DNA from: Bacteroidales bacterium | GTDB lineage: Bacteria; Bacteroidota; Bacteroidia; Bacteroidales; Muribaculaceae | DNA: 64,000 nucleotides | Assembly: GCA_022009815.1 (NCBI GenBank) | Contig: CP091725.1 | Location: forward strand, 1-64,000 | Reading direction: 5' to 3' | Shown: in pieces, positions 9,500 to 18,900 of the stretch | How the letters are laid out: each line of letters opens with the position of its first letter | Position numbering within the stretch: position 1 is the first letter of the stretch | Notes under the pieces: generated by a model | Databases searched by the model: none | Seen by the model: only the letters and a program-made list of their open reading frames with translations | What the model was told of the DNA's origin: nothing | Made by a program: the position numbers and the translations under genes

Positions 9500-10531
9500 A
9501 TGTTAGAACAGATTATAGAACCGACACTGCTGACGCAGTTTAAGGAAGCCCTTGAAAATAGCGGAAATGTAGTGGTCACTTGCCACAAATCGCCTGACGG
9601 CGACGCTGCCGGCTCAAACCTGGCTCTGAAACTCATACTTGACAAACTTGGAAAGAAGGCAACCGTTGTCACCCCCGACAACGTGCCGGAAGACATGGCT
9701 TTCCTCCCTGGATATGACAACATCGTGTCGTTTGCCAAAGACCCGGAGTTGGCTGCCGAGACAATCAACGCTGCCGACCTTATTTGCTACCTCGACTTCA
9801 ACGGATTGTCGCGCCTTGCTGATATGAGAGAGTTGGTCGCCAACGCAAAATGCAACAAGCTGATGGTTGACCACCACATAAACCCTGAGCCTATATGCAA
9901 CCCGATTTTGTCATATCCGCAGATGACGTCGACTTGCGAACTGCTCTACCGCATACTTGTAGCCATTGGCTATTCAGACATGATCGACCTTGACGTGGCG
10001 ACATGCATATATACGGGAATGATGACCGACACGGGCAACTTCTCATACAACTCCAACCACGCAGAGCTGTATATAATCGTTGCCGACCTCGTGCGACGCG
10101 GCGTTGACAAGGACCGCATCTACAAACTTACTCTCGGCACGAGCAGCGAGGCGCGCATGCGTCTAAACTGCTATGCCATAGCCGAAAAAATGCGTTTGTT
10201 TCCGTCCCACAAGGCTTCGCTGACAATTCTCGACAAGCGCGACCTGCGAAAGTTCAACTATCAAGTGGGCGACACGGAGGCTCTCGCCAACATGCCGCTT
10301 GCCATCCCTACGGTGGTATGGTCGGTTTTCTTCCGCGAGGAGCGTGGTTTTGTAAAAGTGTCGATGCGGTCGGAAGGCGACTTCCACGTAAACACTCTTT
10401 GCGCCAAATACTTCAACGGTGGAGGACACGCCAATGCCGCAGGAGGCGAATACCACGGCCCGCTGAGAGGTGCTATCGACACGTTCCACCAAATTTTGAG
10501 AGATTTAACTGAAAACAACGTTACTATATGA
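9500..10531 (+). CDS. nrnA: DHH-family phosphoesterase (NrnA-type nano-RNase / pAp phosphatase)
   Basis: 343 residues. The DHH domain shows SPDGDAAGS (residues ~28-36), a metal-binding Asp in CYLDFNG, and VDHH (the family signature); the DHHA1 RNA-binding domain ends with the glycine-rich FNGGGHANAAGG. NrnA proteins degrade 2-5 nt RNA fragments and dephosphorylate pAp. I chose the ATG at 9500 because the 17 residues upstream are not conserved-looking and overlap the TAACTTTG element. The last codon overlaps the following lipoprotein gene by 4 bases (ATGA). Confidence 0.92.
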   Translation: MLEQIIEPTLLTQFKEALENSGNVVVTCHKSPDGDAAGSNLALKLILDKLGKKATVVTPDNVPEDMAFLPGYDNIVSFAKDPELAAETINAADLICYLDFNGLSRLADMRELVANAKCNKLMVDHHINPEPICNPILSYPQMTSTCELLYRILVAIGYSDMIDLDVATCIYTGMMTDTGNFSYNSNHAELYIIVADLVRRGVDKDRIYKLTLGTSSEARMRLNCYAIAEKMRLFPSHKASLTILDKRDLRKFNYQVGDTEALANMPLAIPTVVWSVFFREERGFVKVSMRSEGDFHVNTLCAKYFNGGGHANAAGGEYHGPLRGAIDTFHQILRDLTENNVTI

Positions 10532-11101
10532 AAATAAGAAACTTCATACTGATGGCTCTGCCGATTGCATTGGCTCTGCTCGCATCGTGCAAGGATTCAA
10601 AGCTACTCCGAGTTGCTCGACGACGAGGAAAAATCCATAAATTCTTTCCTCGCGCACCAGAAGGTGCTGAAGCAGATTCCTGCCGACACGGTGTTTCAGA
10701 CGGGTGCCGACGCGCCCTACTACCAAATTGACGACAACGGAAACGTTTACATGCAGGTGTTGAAGGCGGGCGACCGCACAAACAACAGGGCTCAGGAGGG
10801 CGAAACGATATATTTCCGCTTCGGACGCATAAGCATCAACCGCTGGAGCGCCGGATATGAGGATGCTCCTTCGGGCAACTTCGGCGACTTGTCATACAGC
10901 AGCACATCGTTCAAATTTTCCAACGAAGAAGCCAACTACGACTACACGAAATACGGCTACGGCGTTGTGTTGCCGCTGGTGTTTGTTGGCATCGACAGCG
11001 AAATCAACCTTCTGATAAAGAGCCGCAAGGGTCCATACTCGGAGATTGCCGACGTTGTGCCTTACCTCTACAATATCAGATATTTCAAAAGTAAAAACTA
11101 A
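10528..11101 (+). CDS. DUF4827-like lipoprotein (apparent frameshift)
   Basis: The product is about 190 residues. Residues 1-20 form a lipoprotein signal with lipobox LLASC, so the mature protein is probably membrane-anchored. The body (YSELLDDEEKSINSFLAHQ, then YFRFGRISI and a C-terminal strand-rich region) agrees with the Bacteroidales family I know as DUF4827, which has FKBP-like features; this is from memory of the family. The signal-peptide frame and body frame meet at an AAAG run near 10,600, a likely indel. The ATG overlaps the DHH gene stop, and glmM follows after 20 bases. Confidence 0.75.
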
Positions 11102-11121
11102 CAAACCATTACTTTATAATC

Positions 11122-12519
11122 ATGTCACTTATAAAATCAATCTCTGGCATCCGCGGCACAATCGGTGGACCGGCAGGCGACGGACTGAGTCCGCTCGACA
11201 TTGTGAAGTTCACTGCCGCATATGCTACATTCATCCGAAAATCAACAACTAAAAGCTCTAACACAATCGTTGTGGGTCGCGACGCTCGACTCTCTGGCGA
11301 GATGGTGAAGGACATCGTTGTCGGAACGCTAAACGGTATGGGTTTCGATGTCGTAAACATCGGCCTTGCCACTACGCCGACCACTGAATTGGCGGTGGTT
11401 TGGGAAAAGGCTTGCGGTGGCATCATCCTTACCGCCTCTCACAACCCTAAACAGTGGAACGCTCTGAAACTGCTCAACGAGAAGGGTGAATTCCTAAACG
11501 ACGCCGAGGGCAAGGAAGTACTTGCCATCGCAGAGGCGGAATCGTTTACTTTCGCTGAAGTCGACAAACTCGGACACGAGTTTATAAACGACACCTATAC
11601 ACGCAAGCATATCGACAGCGTGCTCGACCTCGACCTCGTTGATGTTGAAGCTATCAAGAAAGCCAATTTTACTGTTGCCATCGACGCCGTAAACTCGGTT
11701 GGCGGTATCGTGATGCCTCAGCTGCTGCGCCGTCTTGGTGTCAAAAACGTGATTGAGTTGAACTGCGACCCGACAGGTAATTTCGCACACACTCCGGAAC
11801 CTATTCCTGAGAACCTCACTCAGATTTCCGACCTCTTGAAAACTGGATGCGCCGACGTTGGTTTCGTTGTCGACCCCGACGTTGACCGTCTCGCAATCGT
11901 TATGGAAAACGGCGAGATGTTTGTCGAGGAATACACTCTCGTTGCTGTGGCCGACTACATCTTGTCAAAAACTCCGGGTGCTACAGTTTCAAACCTGTCG
12001 TCTTCACGCGCGCTCCGCGACGTGACAGAACGCCACGGATGCAAATACACAGCATCGGCAGTGGGCGAAGTCAACGTTGTCACTCAGATGAAAAACAGCG
12101 GAGCCGTTATCGGCGGTGAGGGAAACGGCGGTGTCATCTACCCTGCCAGCCACTACGGCCGCGACGCTCTCGTTGGCGTGGCTTTGTTCCTCTCTCTCCT
12201 TGCCCACAAAGGCAAAAAGGTGTCGGAGCTCAAGAAGGAGTATCCTCAATACTGCATCGCGAAAAACAAAATTCAACTCACACCCGACATCAATGTTGAC
12301 GCAATCCTTGAGGCTGTTGAGAAAAAATATGCCAACGAGAAGGTGACAACAATCGACGGTGTGAAAATCGACTTCCCTGAATATTGGGTACACTTGCGCA
12401 AGAGCAACACGGAACCTATCATCCGAATCTACTCTGAGGCGAAAACAATGGAGCAGGCCAATGCCATAGCTCAAGAAATAAAAAACGTGGTTTCTGAGAT
12501 TACAGGCAAACCTTGCTAA
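11122..12519 (+). CDS. glmM: Phosphoglucosamine mutase
   Basis: 465 residues, normal for the alpha-D-phosphohexomutase family. All four active-site loops are present: TASHNPKQWNALK with the phospho-Ser, the Mg-binding DPDVDRLA, the sugar-binding GEGNGG, and the phosphate-binding RKSNTEPIIRIY. GlmM converts glucosamine-6-phosphate to glucosamine-1-phosphate for UDP-GlcNAc, feeding peptidoglycan and LPS. Other mutases of the family (phosphomannomutase) look similar, so the exact substrate is an inference. It ends an operon closed by the terminator at 12,541. Confidence 0.9.
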   Translation: MSLIKSISGIRGTIGGPAGDGLSPLDIVKFTAAYATFIRKSTTKSSNTIVVGRDARLSGEMVKDIVVGTLNGMGFDVVNIGLATTPTTELAVVWEKACGGIILTASHNPKQWNALKLLNEKGEFLNDAEGKEVLAIAEAESFTFAEVDKLGHEFINDTYTRKHIDSVLDLDLVDVEAIKKANFTVAIDAVNSVGGIVMPQLLRRLGVKNVIELNCDPTGNFAHTPEPIPENLTQISDLLKTGCADVGFVVDPDVDRLAIVMENGEMFVEEYTLVAVADYILSKTPGATVSNLSSSRALRDVTERHGCKYTASAVGEVNVVTQMKNSGAVIGGEGNGGVIYPASHYGRDALVGVALFLSLLAHKGKKVSELKKEYPQYCIAKNKIQLTPDINVDAILEAVEKKYANEKVTTIDGVKIDFPEYWVHLRKSNTEPIIRIYSEAKTMEQANAIAQEIKNVVSEITGKPC

Positions 12520-12540
12520 TATTCAGAGACTGACCCCACA

Positions 12541-12573
12541 AAGCCCGTTGCTGCCACGCAACGGGCTTTTTTT
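12541..12573 (+). terminator. Intrinsic terminator after glmM
   Basis: An 11-bp perfect stem (AAGCCCGTTGC / GCAACGGGCTT) with a 6-base loop runs straight into a T-rich tract. Confidence 0.92.
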
Positions 12574-12634
12574 ATGCGCCACCACATAATTAAACCTGGT
12601 TTTCTGCGTTTATTAATATGTATATTTATAGTCT

Positions 12635-15046
12635 ATGCGCATAACAAGAACAACATATTTTTTTCTATTGATGCTGATTATGCCTGTTGCGGTAGCTGCA
12701 CAGGTTCATATTTCGGGAAAAGTACTCGACAGCGACAGCAAACCGATTGAATTCGCCACAATCCGTGTCGCAAAAACAGCAATAGGCACAATGTCGGGAC
12801 TCGACGGCGGATACTCGCTTTCTGTTGCCCGCCAGGACACTGTCGAAATCATTTTCTCTTGCCTCGGATACAAAGAACGCCATCAGAAACTAATAAAGCC
12901 GGAAGGAAACGTCACGCTGACTGTAAAACTCTCCGACGCCTCGACCGAGCTGCAGGGGGTAACGGTGACGGAATACCGCAAGCAGACCGACGGAATGCAG
13001 AATCTCGACGCCCGGGCTCTGCAACAGACAACGTCGGTGTCGGGCAACGGTGTGGAGGCGATGCTGTCGACTGTGGCTGGAGTTTCGTCAAAAAACGAGA
13101 TGAGCTCGCAATATTCCGTAAGAGGCGGATCTTACGATGAAAACAGCGTTTACATAAATGGCATCGAGGTCTACCGTCCGTTGCTGATTTCCTCGGGACA
13201 GCAGGAAGGGCTGAGCATCATAAACCCTAACCTGGTGGGCAACATCCAGTTTTCAACCGGTGGTTTCTCGGCTGAATACGGCGACCGCATGTCGTCGGTG
13301 CTCGACATCACCTACCGCCAACCGGAGGCATTCGAGGGCACTCTGTCGGGAAGTCTGATGGGCGCGGAGGCTTCGGTGGGACACAACACGGGACGATTCT
13401 CCCAGCTCCACGGCTTCCGGTTCAAGCGCAACGCGTCGCTGCTCAGCTCGATGGACTCCAAAGGCGAGTACGACCCTACATATATCGACTATCAGACGAA
13501 TCTCAGGTTCAAAATCAACGACAAGTGGAACGTGGCATTTCTTGGCAACATCTCGTCAAACGATTATAAATTCAAGCCCACAACGCGGTCTACGTCGTTT
13601 GGAATATCTGAGAATGTAAAGGAATTCACCGTATATTTCGACGGCGAGGAACACGACAAATTCGAGACTTATTTCGGTGCGCTTGAATTGAATTTCCAAC
13701 CGTCAAAGTCGACTGCGTTCACAATGCTTGCTTCCGGATTCCTGACAAACGAGCTGGTGTCATACGACATCTCCGGAGAGTATTGGCTCGACGACGCGGG
13801 GACAAACGACGGCGACAATTCTATCGGTGGTGAGATTGGCGTCGGAAAATATCTTGAACACGCCCGCGACCGACTGAAAGCCAGCGTTTTCAACATTGCA
13901 TTGAAGGGCCACACCGGACTGAACCACAACAACCTGAGCTACGGACTGGAATACCGCCGCCAAAAAGTCTACGACCGGTCGAATGAATGGCAGCTGCGCG
14001 ACTCCGCAGGCTACACCGTGCCGCATCTCTCCGACCGCGTGCGCATGGTCTACAACCTGCGTTCATACAACGACTTGGAAACCAACAAGATTTCATTCTA
14101 TGCGATGGACAATTTCAAGTGGCAGACTGGTATCGGACTGTTCTCCGTCAATGGAGGCATCAGATTCTCTTATTGGGACTTCAACAAAGAATTTCTCGTA
14201 AGCCCGCGCATAAGCATCGGTTTCATTCCCGAGCGCAACAGCCGCGTGGCAATGCGTCTTGCCGGAGGTCTATATTATCAGTCGCCTTTCTACAAGGAAT
14301 TCCGCATCACGCAGACCGACGCCGACGGCAACTCTTATCAGACTCTCAACAGCAACATAAAGTCGCAACGTAGCATCCAGCTGATTCTCGGCAGCGACTA
14401 CACGTTCCGCGCAATGGACCGTCCGTTCAAACTCACAGCGGAGGCTTACTACAAGAATCTCGCGAATCTGATTCCTTACGAACTCGACAACCTGAAACTC
14501 GTATATACAGGCGTGAATGCTTCGAAAGGATTCATCACGGGAATCGACTTCAAACTCTTCGGACAGTTTGTTCCCGGCACAGACTCATGGATAAGTTTCT
14601 CGCTGATGAAGACGCAGGAGACGCTCAACGGCGTGAAAGTGCCGCGCCCTACGGACCAGCGCTATAGCGTCGGACTGTTTTTCACCGACTATTTCCCAAA
14701 ATTCCCCAAACTTAAATTCAGTCTGCGCGGCATCCTCTCCGACGGATTCCCAATGACACCGCCGCAAGTGACTCGCGACGTGGCTTGGCTGCGAATCCCG
14801 CCTTACAAACGCATCGACATCGGTTTTCAATACCAACTTGTCGGAGCGCCTACCGACGGCATCCGTCCCTATAATTTCTGGCGTCATTTCAAGAACATCA
14901 GCATAGGCCTCGACGTGTTCAACCTACTCGGCATCTCCAACGTGAGCAGCTGCTACTGGGTCACCGACGTCAACAACCTGCAATACGCCGTACCGAACTA
15001 CCTGACAGGCCGCCAGTTCAACGTCTCCATCTCGGTAGGATTCTAA
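12635..15046 (+). CDS. TonB-dependent outer-membrane receptor with carboxypeptidase-like N-terminal domain
   Basis: 803 residues. Signal peptide ~1-23 (ends AAAQ), carboxypeptidase-D-like regulatory domain ~25-110 (ISGKVLDSDSKPIEFATI), plug domain ~115-230 (SSQYSVRGGSYDENSVYINGI), then a beta-barrel to the terminal aromatic (SISVGF), as needed for BAM insertion. No SusD partner follows, and the protein is shorter than SusC (~1,000 residues), so a siderophore, vitamin or other small ligand is as likely as a glycan. Its last 115 bases and the following ~200 bases recur at 16,601-16,918. It is the last backbone gene before the accessory island. Confidence 0.92.
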   Translation: MRITRTTYFFLLMLIMPVAVAAQVHISGKVLDSDSKPIEFATIRVAKTAIGTMSGLDGGYSLSVARQDTVEIIFSCLGYKERHQKLIKPEGNVTLTVKLSDASTELQGVTVTEYRKQTDGMQNLDARALQQTTSVSGNGVEAMLSTVAGVSSKNEMSSQYSVRGGSYDENSVYINGIEVYRPLLISSGQQEGLSIINPNLVGNIQFSTGGFSAEYGDRMSSVLDITYRQPEAFEGTLSGSLMGAEASVGHNTGRFSQLHGFRFKRNASLLSSMDSKGEYDPTYIDYQTNLRFKINDKWNVAFLGNISSNDYKFKPTTRSTSFGISENVKEFTVYFDGEEHDKFETYFGALELNFQPSKSTAFTMLASGFLTNELVSYDISGEYWLDDAGTNDGDNSIGGEIGVGKYLEHARDRLKASVFNIALKGHTGLNHNNLSYGLEYRRQKVYDRSNEWQLRDSAGYTVPHLSDRVRMVYNLRSYNDLETNKISFYAMDNFKWQTGIGLFSVNGGIRFSYWDFNKEFLVSPRISIGFIPERNSRVAMRLAGGLYYQSPFYKEFRITQTDADGNSYQTLNSNIKSQRSIQLILGSDYTFRAMDRPFKLTAEAYYKNLANLIPYELDNLKLVYTGVNASKGFITGIDFKLFGQFVPGTDSWISFSLMKTQETLNGVKVPRPTDQRYSVGLFFTDYFPKFPKLKFSLRGILSDGFPMTPPQVTRDVAWLRIPPYKRIDIGFQYQLVGAPTDGIRPYNFWRHFKNISIGLDVFNLLGISNVSSCYWVTDVNNLQYAVPNYLTGRQFNVSISVGF

Positions 15047-15249
15047 TCCACAGCCGTTATTTTGTCAACCGAATTACAGATAAATATCCTTCTGCAACAA
15101 GTCGTTATTGCAAATGAGGATGTGTCAAAAGCGGACTGCGTCCCAAACTTTTTTGTCTTCCTTTCGGGAAAGGGCTTCTCTTTGGATCTACTTGCCGTGT
15201 TTTCTTATGCGGTCATTTCCATTGCCTATTTTGTCGCATTGTAATAGGC
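14932..15249 (+). repeat. Left copy of a 318-bp imperfect direct repeat
   Basis: Covers the last codons of the receptor (from GISNVSSCYW) and about 200 bases after it. It matches 16,601-16,918 over the same length with 14 differences by my count (~95.6% identity). It includes the stretch GAGGATGTGTCAAAA, which resembles some insertion-sequence ends. Confidence 0.9.
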
Positions 15250-15288
15250 CAGCTGTGGAGGATAGGGTAATTTGCATCCTTTGGTCTT

Positions 15289-16308
15289 TCAATTCTCGTC
15301 ATCGTCAAAAGGTAAAGAATTGAGTTTATCAAAATCAGAGCTGAATAATTTGTCTTGTATCACACGATACTTTTCAAACTCTGATTCGGCAAAACTCTTA
15401 GCGAACTCTGCTGTGACTTTCCCAGCATCGTATAATACGGCATCACCTCCAGCTTCAAGAATAATGTCTATACGTTTTGCCCAATCTTCCATTGTCATTG
15501 GTATGTGTCGATTTGCCATACGCTCTGCCAAGTCAAGCACAGAGTTGACAAGTTTCCCCAGATCTTCAAGTTCCACTTGTTTTAGATAGTTTTTGGCAAT
15601 ACTCACATCCGGCTTTACAATTTTTCCATCAGGTGCATTCTCCCAATTAGTCAATCCCATGTGTTCTTTTTCCGCATTGGCTCTTTCTACTATAAGCTCC
15701 GCAGCGGTATGTCCATGTACAGCATAGTGCATCTTATTCTGAACTTTTTTATAGAACAAGCGTGTGGTTGGTGCGTCCTTATTATAGTCAACTGCTGTAG
15801 CATATATATCCGTGAGCTTTTGGTAGAATCTTCGTTCACTCAATCTAATCTCACGTATTTCTGCTAACAAATGCTCAAAATAGTCTTCACCGATGAATGA
15901 ACCATTCTCCATGCGTTTTTTGTCTATTATATAGCCACGCAAAGAGAACTGGCGAATGACATAGGTACACCACTGGCGGAATTGAGTGGCACGAATAGAG
16001 TTGACACGATAACCAACCGAAATGATAGCATCAAGATTATAGAACTTTGTCATATAGTTCTTTCCATCCGTAGCAGTTGCCGAGTTTTTCTCGGTAACTG
16101 AGCTTTCTTCTAATTCACCACTTTTGAAGATGTTTTTCAGATGTAGTCCTATGTTGTCGGTGGAGCAGTCAAAAAGCATTGCCATTGCCTTTTGTGTTGC
16201 CCATATCGTCTCATTCTTATATAAAACTTGTACACCTTGTTCCTCACCTTCTGCAACAAAGGTAAGGAACTCAACCGTACTATTTCGTATTTCAAATTTC
16301 TTTGTCAT
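15289..16308 (-). CDS. RhuM-family protein
   Basis: 339 residues. The N-terminal half has WATQKAMAMLFDCSTDNIGLH, a helix-turn-helix-like stretch, then KFYNLDAIISVGYRVNS and RQWCTYVIRQF, the RhuM signature. The C-terminal half is helical. RhuM was named from a pathogenicity island and is treated as a virulence-associated protein, but it is mostly found on mobile and defence islands and its biochemical role is not settled. It is intact, sits between the two 318-bp repeats, and is the first gene of the accessory island. No promoter matching the consensus was obvious. Confidence 0.85.
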   Translation of the reverse strand: MTKKFEIRNSTVEFLTFVAEGEEQGVQVLYKNETIWATQKAMAMLFDCSTDNIGLHLKNIFKSGELEESSVTEKNSATATDGKNYMTKFYNLDAIISVGYRVNSIRATQFRQWCTYVIRQFSLRGYIIDKKRMENGSFIGEDYFEHLLAEIREIRLSERRFYQKLTDIYATAVDYNKDAPTTRLFYKKVQNKMHYAVHGHTAAELIVERANAEKEHMGLTNWENAPDGKIVKPDVSIAKNYLKQVELEDLGKLVNSVLDLAERMANRHIPMTMEDWAKRIDIILEAGGDAVLYDAGKVTAEFAKSFAESEFEKYRVIQDKLFSSDFDKLNSLPFDDDEN

Positions 16309-16329
16309 AATTCATGATAATATTACTAT

Positions 16330-16606
16330 ACAATGTTGTCCTAAACGTTTTGAATAAAAAACAAAAAAATGAAGTAAATGCTAAGGCAGAATTCACTACC
16401 TTAGCAAAGAGAACCACCTCATTTACTTCCATAGCAAATATAACACTTTTCGCTCAAGCAATCGGCAAACTGTCCAAAGAAAACATAAGGAAAATCATCC
16501 GTGAAGAGAAAACGGACAAGCACTGCAGGGGCGACAACACTTGGAGTCAGTTTATAAGCATGATGTTCTGCAAATTCTCAGGATGTGACTCAGCACGAGA
16601 CATCTC
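16330..16606 (+). pseudogene. N-terminal fragment of an IS4-type transposase (DUF4372 region)
   Basis: The plus frame reads ANITLFAQAIGKLSKENI, then TWSQFISMMFCKFSGCDSARDIS, which matches the DUF4372 N-terminal domain of IS4-family transposases. The catalytic DDE part is missing. At DIS the frame passes without interruption into the duplicated 3' end of the TonB receptor (SNVSSCYW). The native transposase motif would continue DISNG, so the junction lies in a short microhomology (CATCTC-AACG). Confidence 0.7.
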
Positions 16607-16918
16607 AAACGTGAGCAGCTGCTACTGGGTCACCGACGTCAACAACCTGCAATACGCCGTTCCCAACTATCTGACAGGCCGCCAGTTCAACGTCTCGCTC
16701 TCGGTAGAATTCTAATCCACTGCCGTTATTTCGTCAACCTAATTACGGATAAATATCCTTCTGCGACAAGTCGTCATTGCAAATGAGGATGTGTCAAAAG
16801 CGGACTGCGTCCCAAACTTTTTTGTCTTCCTTTCGGGAAAGGACTTCTCTTTGGATCTACTTGCCGTGTTTTCTTATGCGGTCATTTCCATTGCCTATTT
16901 TGTCGCATTGTAATAGGC
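16601..16918 (+). repeat. Right copy of the 318-bp imperfect direct repeat (receptor 3' end)
   Basis: Same 318 bp as at 14,932-15,249 with 14 mismatches by my count. It carries the last ~38 codons of a TonB receptor joined to a transposase fragment on its left and to a truncated, oppositely oriented Rhs gene on its right. The substitutions fall in both coding and non-coding parts, so it is an old or paralogous copy. Confidence 0.9.
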
Positions 16919-18621
16919 ATATGAATGGAACATACTCAATGTGTTGCACCACCTCGCCGTCAAGGTTGGTGATATAACTACTGTTACCCAAATGGTCAGG
17001 GTGGTAGTAGAACTGCATCTTCTCGTATGCGTCGCCCTCTTGGAAGTTATTCTTTGCAGCTCTCGCTAAAGCTCGTGTCTGAGCAGCCTCCAAGCTGCCG
17101 TCATTGCAACAGAAGCCCTTGCCATCGACATAATCGTTGTTGTCCTCGCCATTGTACGGCACTGCAAAGGCAATGCAAATCAAGAGCAATACAAATGAAT
17201 TCATTCATTTTTATTGCCGAGATGCAGCTTACATTATCTAAAGGTTGCATAATTATCCTTAATGGCTTGCAACTGTTGAGCATATTTAACTTTATAATTA
17301 ACAGACAAGCCATCGGTCTCGCTACCTGCATACTGAATGCGGCGTGGGTCAGAACCGTAAGAGTCAAAGTCGCCAATCTTGGAAACCACACGCTGACTAC
17401 CGATGTAGATATGCTTGGTGTAGTGTCCGCCTTGGTTGGCTACCAAGTATGGAGATACATAGAGTGAGAACTTTGCTGTATTCGTGCGGCCTCCTGCAAA
17501 CTCAGAGTTCACATAGACTTGGTCACTCTCGCCCGATATCTTCACCGTGCGTTCTCCGTCAGCATCATACCAGTAGTTAGTCACAAAGCCATTGTCATCA
17601 GAAGCAAGGAGACGGTTCTCCTCATCCCATTTAAGCTTGCGCTCTGCGGTCTTCTCGTCAGCCACACCGTCCTTCTTTGTACGGCTTGTGTTGACATAAA
17701 CAAGATTACCGTTGGCATCATACTCATAAGCATGATTGTTGTTCACATTCTCGCTTTCTGAAGGCGTCTCCTCCGTGCGGTAGTTAACATCCTTCACATT
17801 GGCGAGTTGGAACTTCTTTCCTGTATCAGTTCCATAGTGTACGACAAATCATAGCCAGCATTCAATGTGCCGTTGAACTGCACGTTGTCCTGAGTCAGAT
17901 GCTGGCTCTTCGATTTGATGCGGTGCATATTGTCGTAGCCCATGGCAAGGGTGTAGGACGCAGACTTGCTGTCGGCTCCTGTATAAGTACCCGTAGCGGA
18001 AACGAGACGGTACAGTCCGTCGTAGGTATAGGCATGCGACATCCGGCCGCCGGCATTGCCGCTGGCAGGAAGCGAGGCATTGTTAGCCACCGAAAGGACA
18101 TTGCTGACAGCATCAAAGGTATAGTCGTTGTCCATGATGGTCTTGTTGCCGCTGTTCACCGCGAGGTTGCTCAGGCGACGGCGGTCGTCGTAAGTGTAGA
18201 ACGTCTCCGCACCGTTGCAATACTTCAGGTAGCTGCGCTGCTCGAACTTGTCATAGCCCAGCTTGGTGATGTAGTCATAGCCGTATGACTTCTCACCACG
18301 GACTTTCTCAAGCAGGCCACCAAGGTTGTAGGAGTAAGTCACTTTTTCCTCGTCGGGATAGATCATCTCCAGGAGGCGGTTGTGGCTGTCGTAAGTCCAT
18401 TGGGTAACGTAGGTGGCAATCGCCTGGTTAGGTACGATAAGTGTGCGGCGTGTCTTTGTCACCTCACCCATCTTGCCGTAGAAGTATTCGATGGCACCCG
18501 TTCCGTCCTCACGCATCATCAGTCGGCCGATACGGTTGTGGGAGGCGTTGCGTCCGCCGTAATAATACTTCACGTATCTACGCTCATAGCCTTCCTTTTT
18601 GTCACAATGTTTATTGGACAT
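16919..18621 (-). pseudogene. Rhs/YD-repeat core fragment A, no toxin tip
   Basis: Minus-strand frames give a continuous Rhs core: YD repeats (YEYDANGNLVYVNT, WDEENRLLASDDNG), then the RHS-associated core FYYHPDHLGNSSYITNL and HIEYVPF. It stops exactly there, where GE and the variable tip should follow, because the sequence passes into the 318-bp receptor repeat. The 5' end is also cut: it starts at a possible ATG at 18,621 with KKEGYERRYVKYYYGG and lacks any N-terminal secretion region. There is a frame change near 17,835 (one base missing after DLSYT) and another break near 17,205-17,230. It is the third module of the minus-strand array. Confidence 0.85.
17867..18313. repeat. 447-bp block identical to 24,157-24,603
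   Basis: Compared line by line, all 447 bases are identical to the block in Rhs copy C (constant offset 6,290). Immediately outside the block the two copies differ at many positions (for example CAGGCCACCAAGG against CTGACCGCCGAGG). Confidence 0.92.
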
Positions 18622-18893
18622 AACTCTGTTGATATTTACATTGATTTATAATGACATTTTTTCAATTTCGTTACAGAATAAAAGCAGTATTGATATCGCC
18701 ATAATACTTAAAGAAAGAAGTTTTGATATTTTAAACCTCTTGAATTTTAGAATTAACTTTGTCTTCCAAGGGAGTTCCTCTCTATGGGAGATTAACTGAA
18801 ATACATTATTTCTCGCTAAAATGTCGCTGCTACTGGTGTTTAAACAATAATCTTCAATTAAACCATTTTCAGTCTGACATTGTATATATATAT

Positions 18894-18900
18894 TAGATTT
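18894..18900. repeat. Left target-site duplication of the IS982-type element (TAGATTT)
   Basis: The 7 bases TAGATTT directly abut the left terminal repeat and are repeated directly after the right terminal repeat at 19,939-19,945. Confidence 0.92.

Noticed and set aside
15062..15323. Short ORFs after the receptor and their twins near 16,777-16,977
   Set aside because: They lie in the non-coding part of the 318-bp repeat. The two copies keep similar frames only because the DNA is duplicated; no start signal or family.
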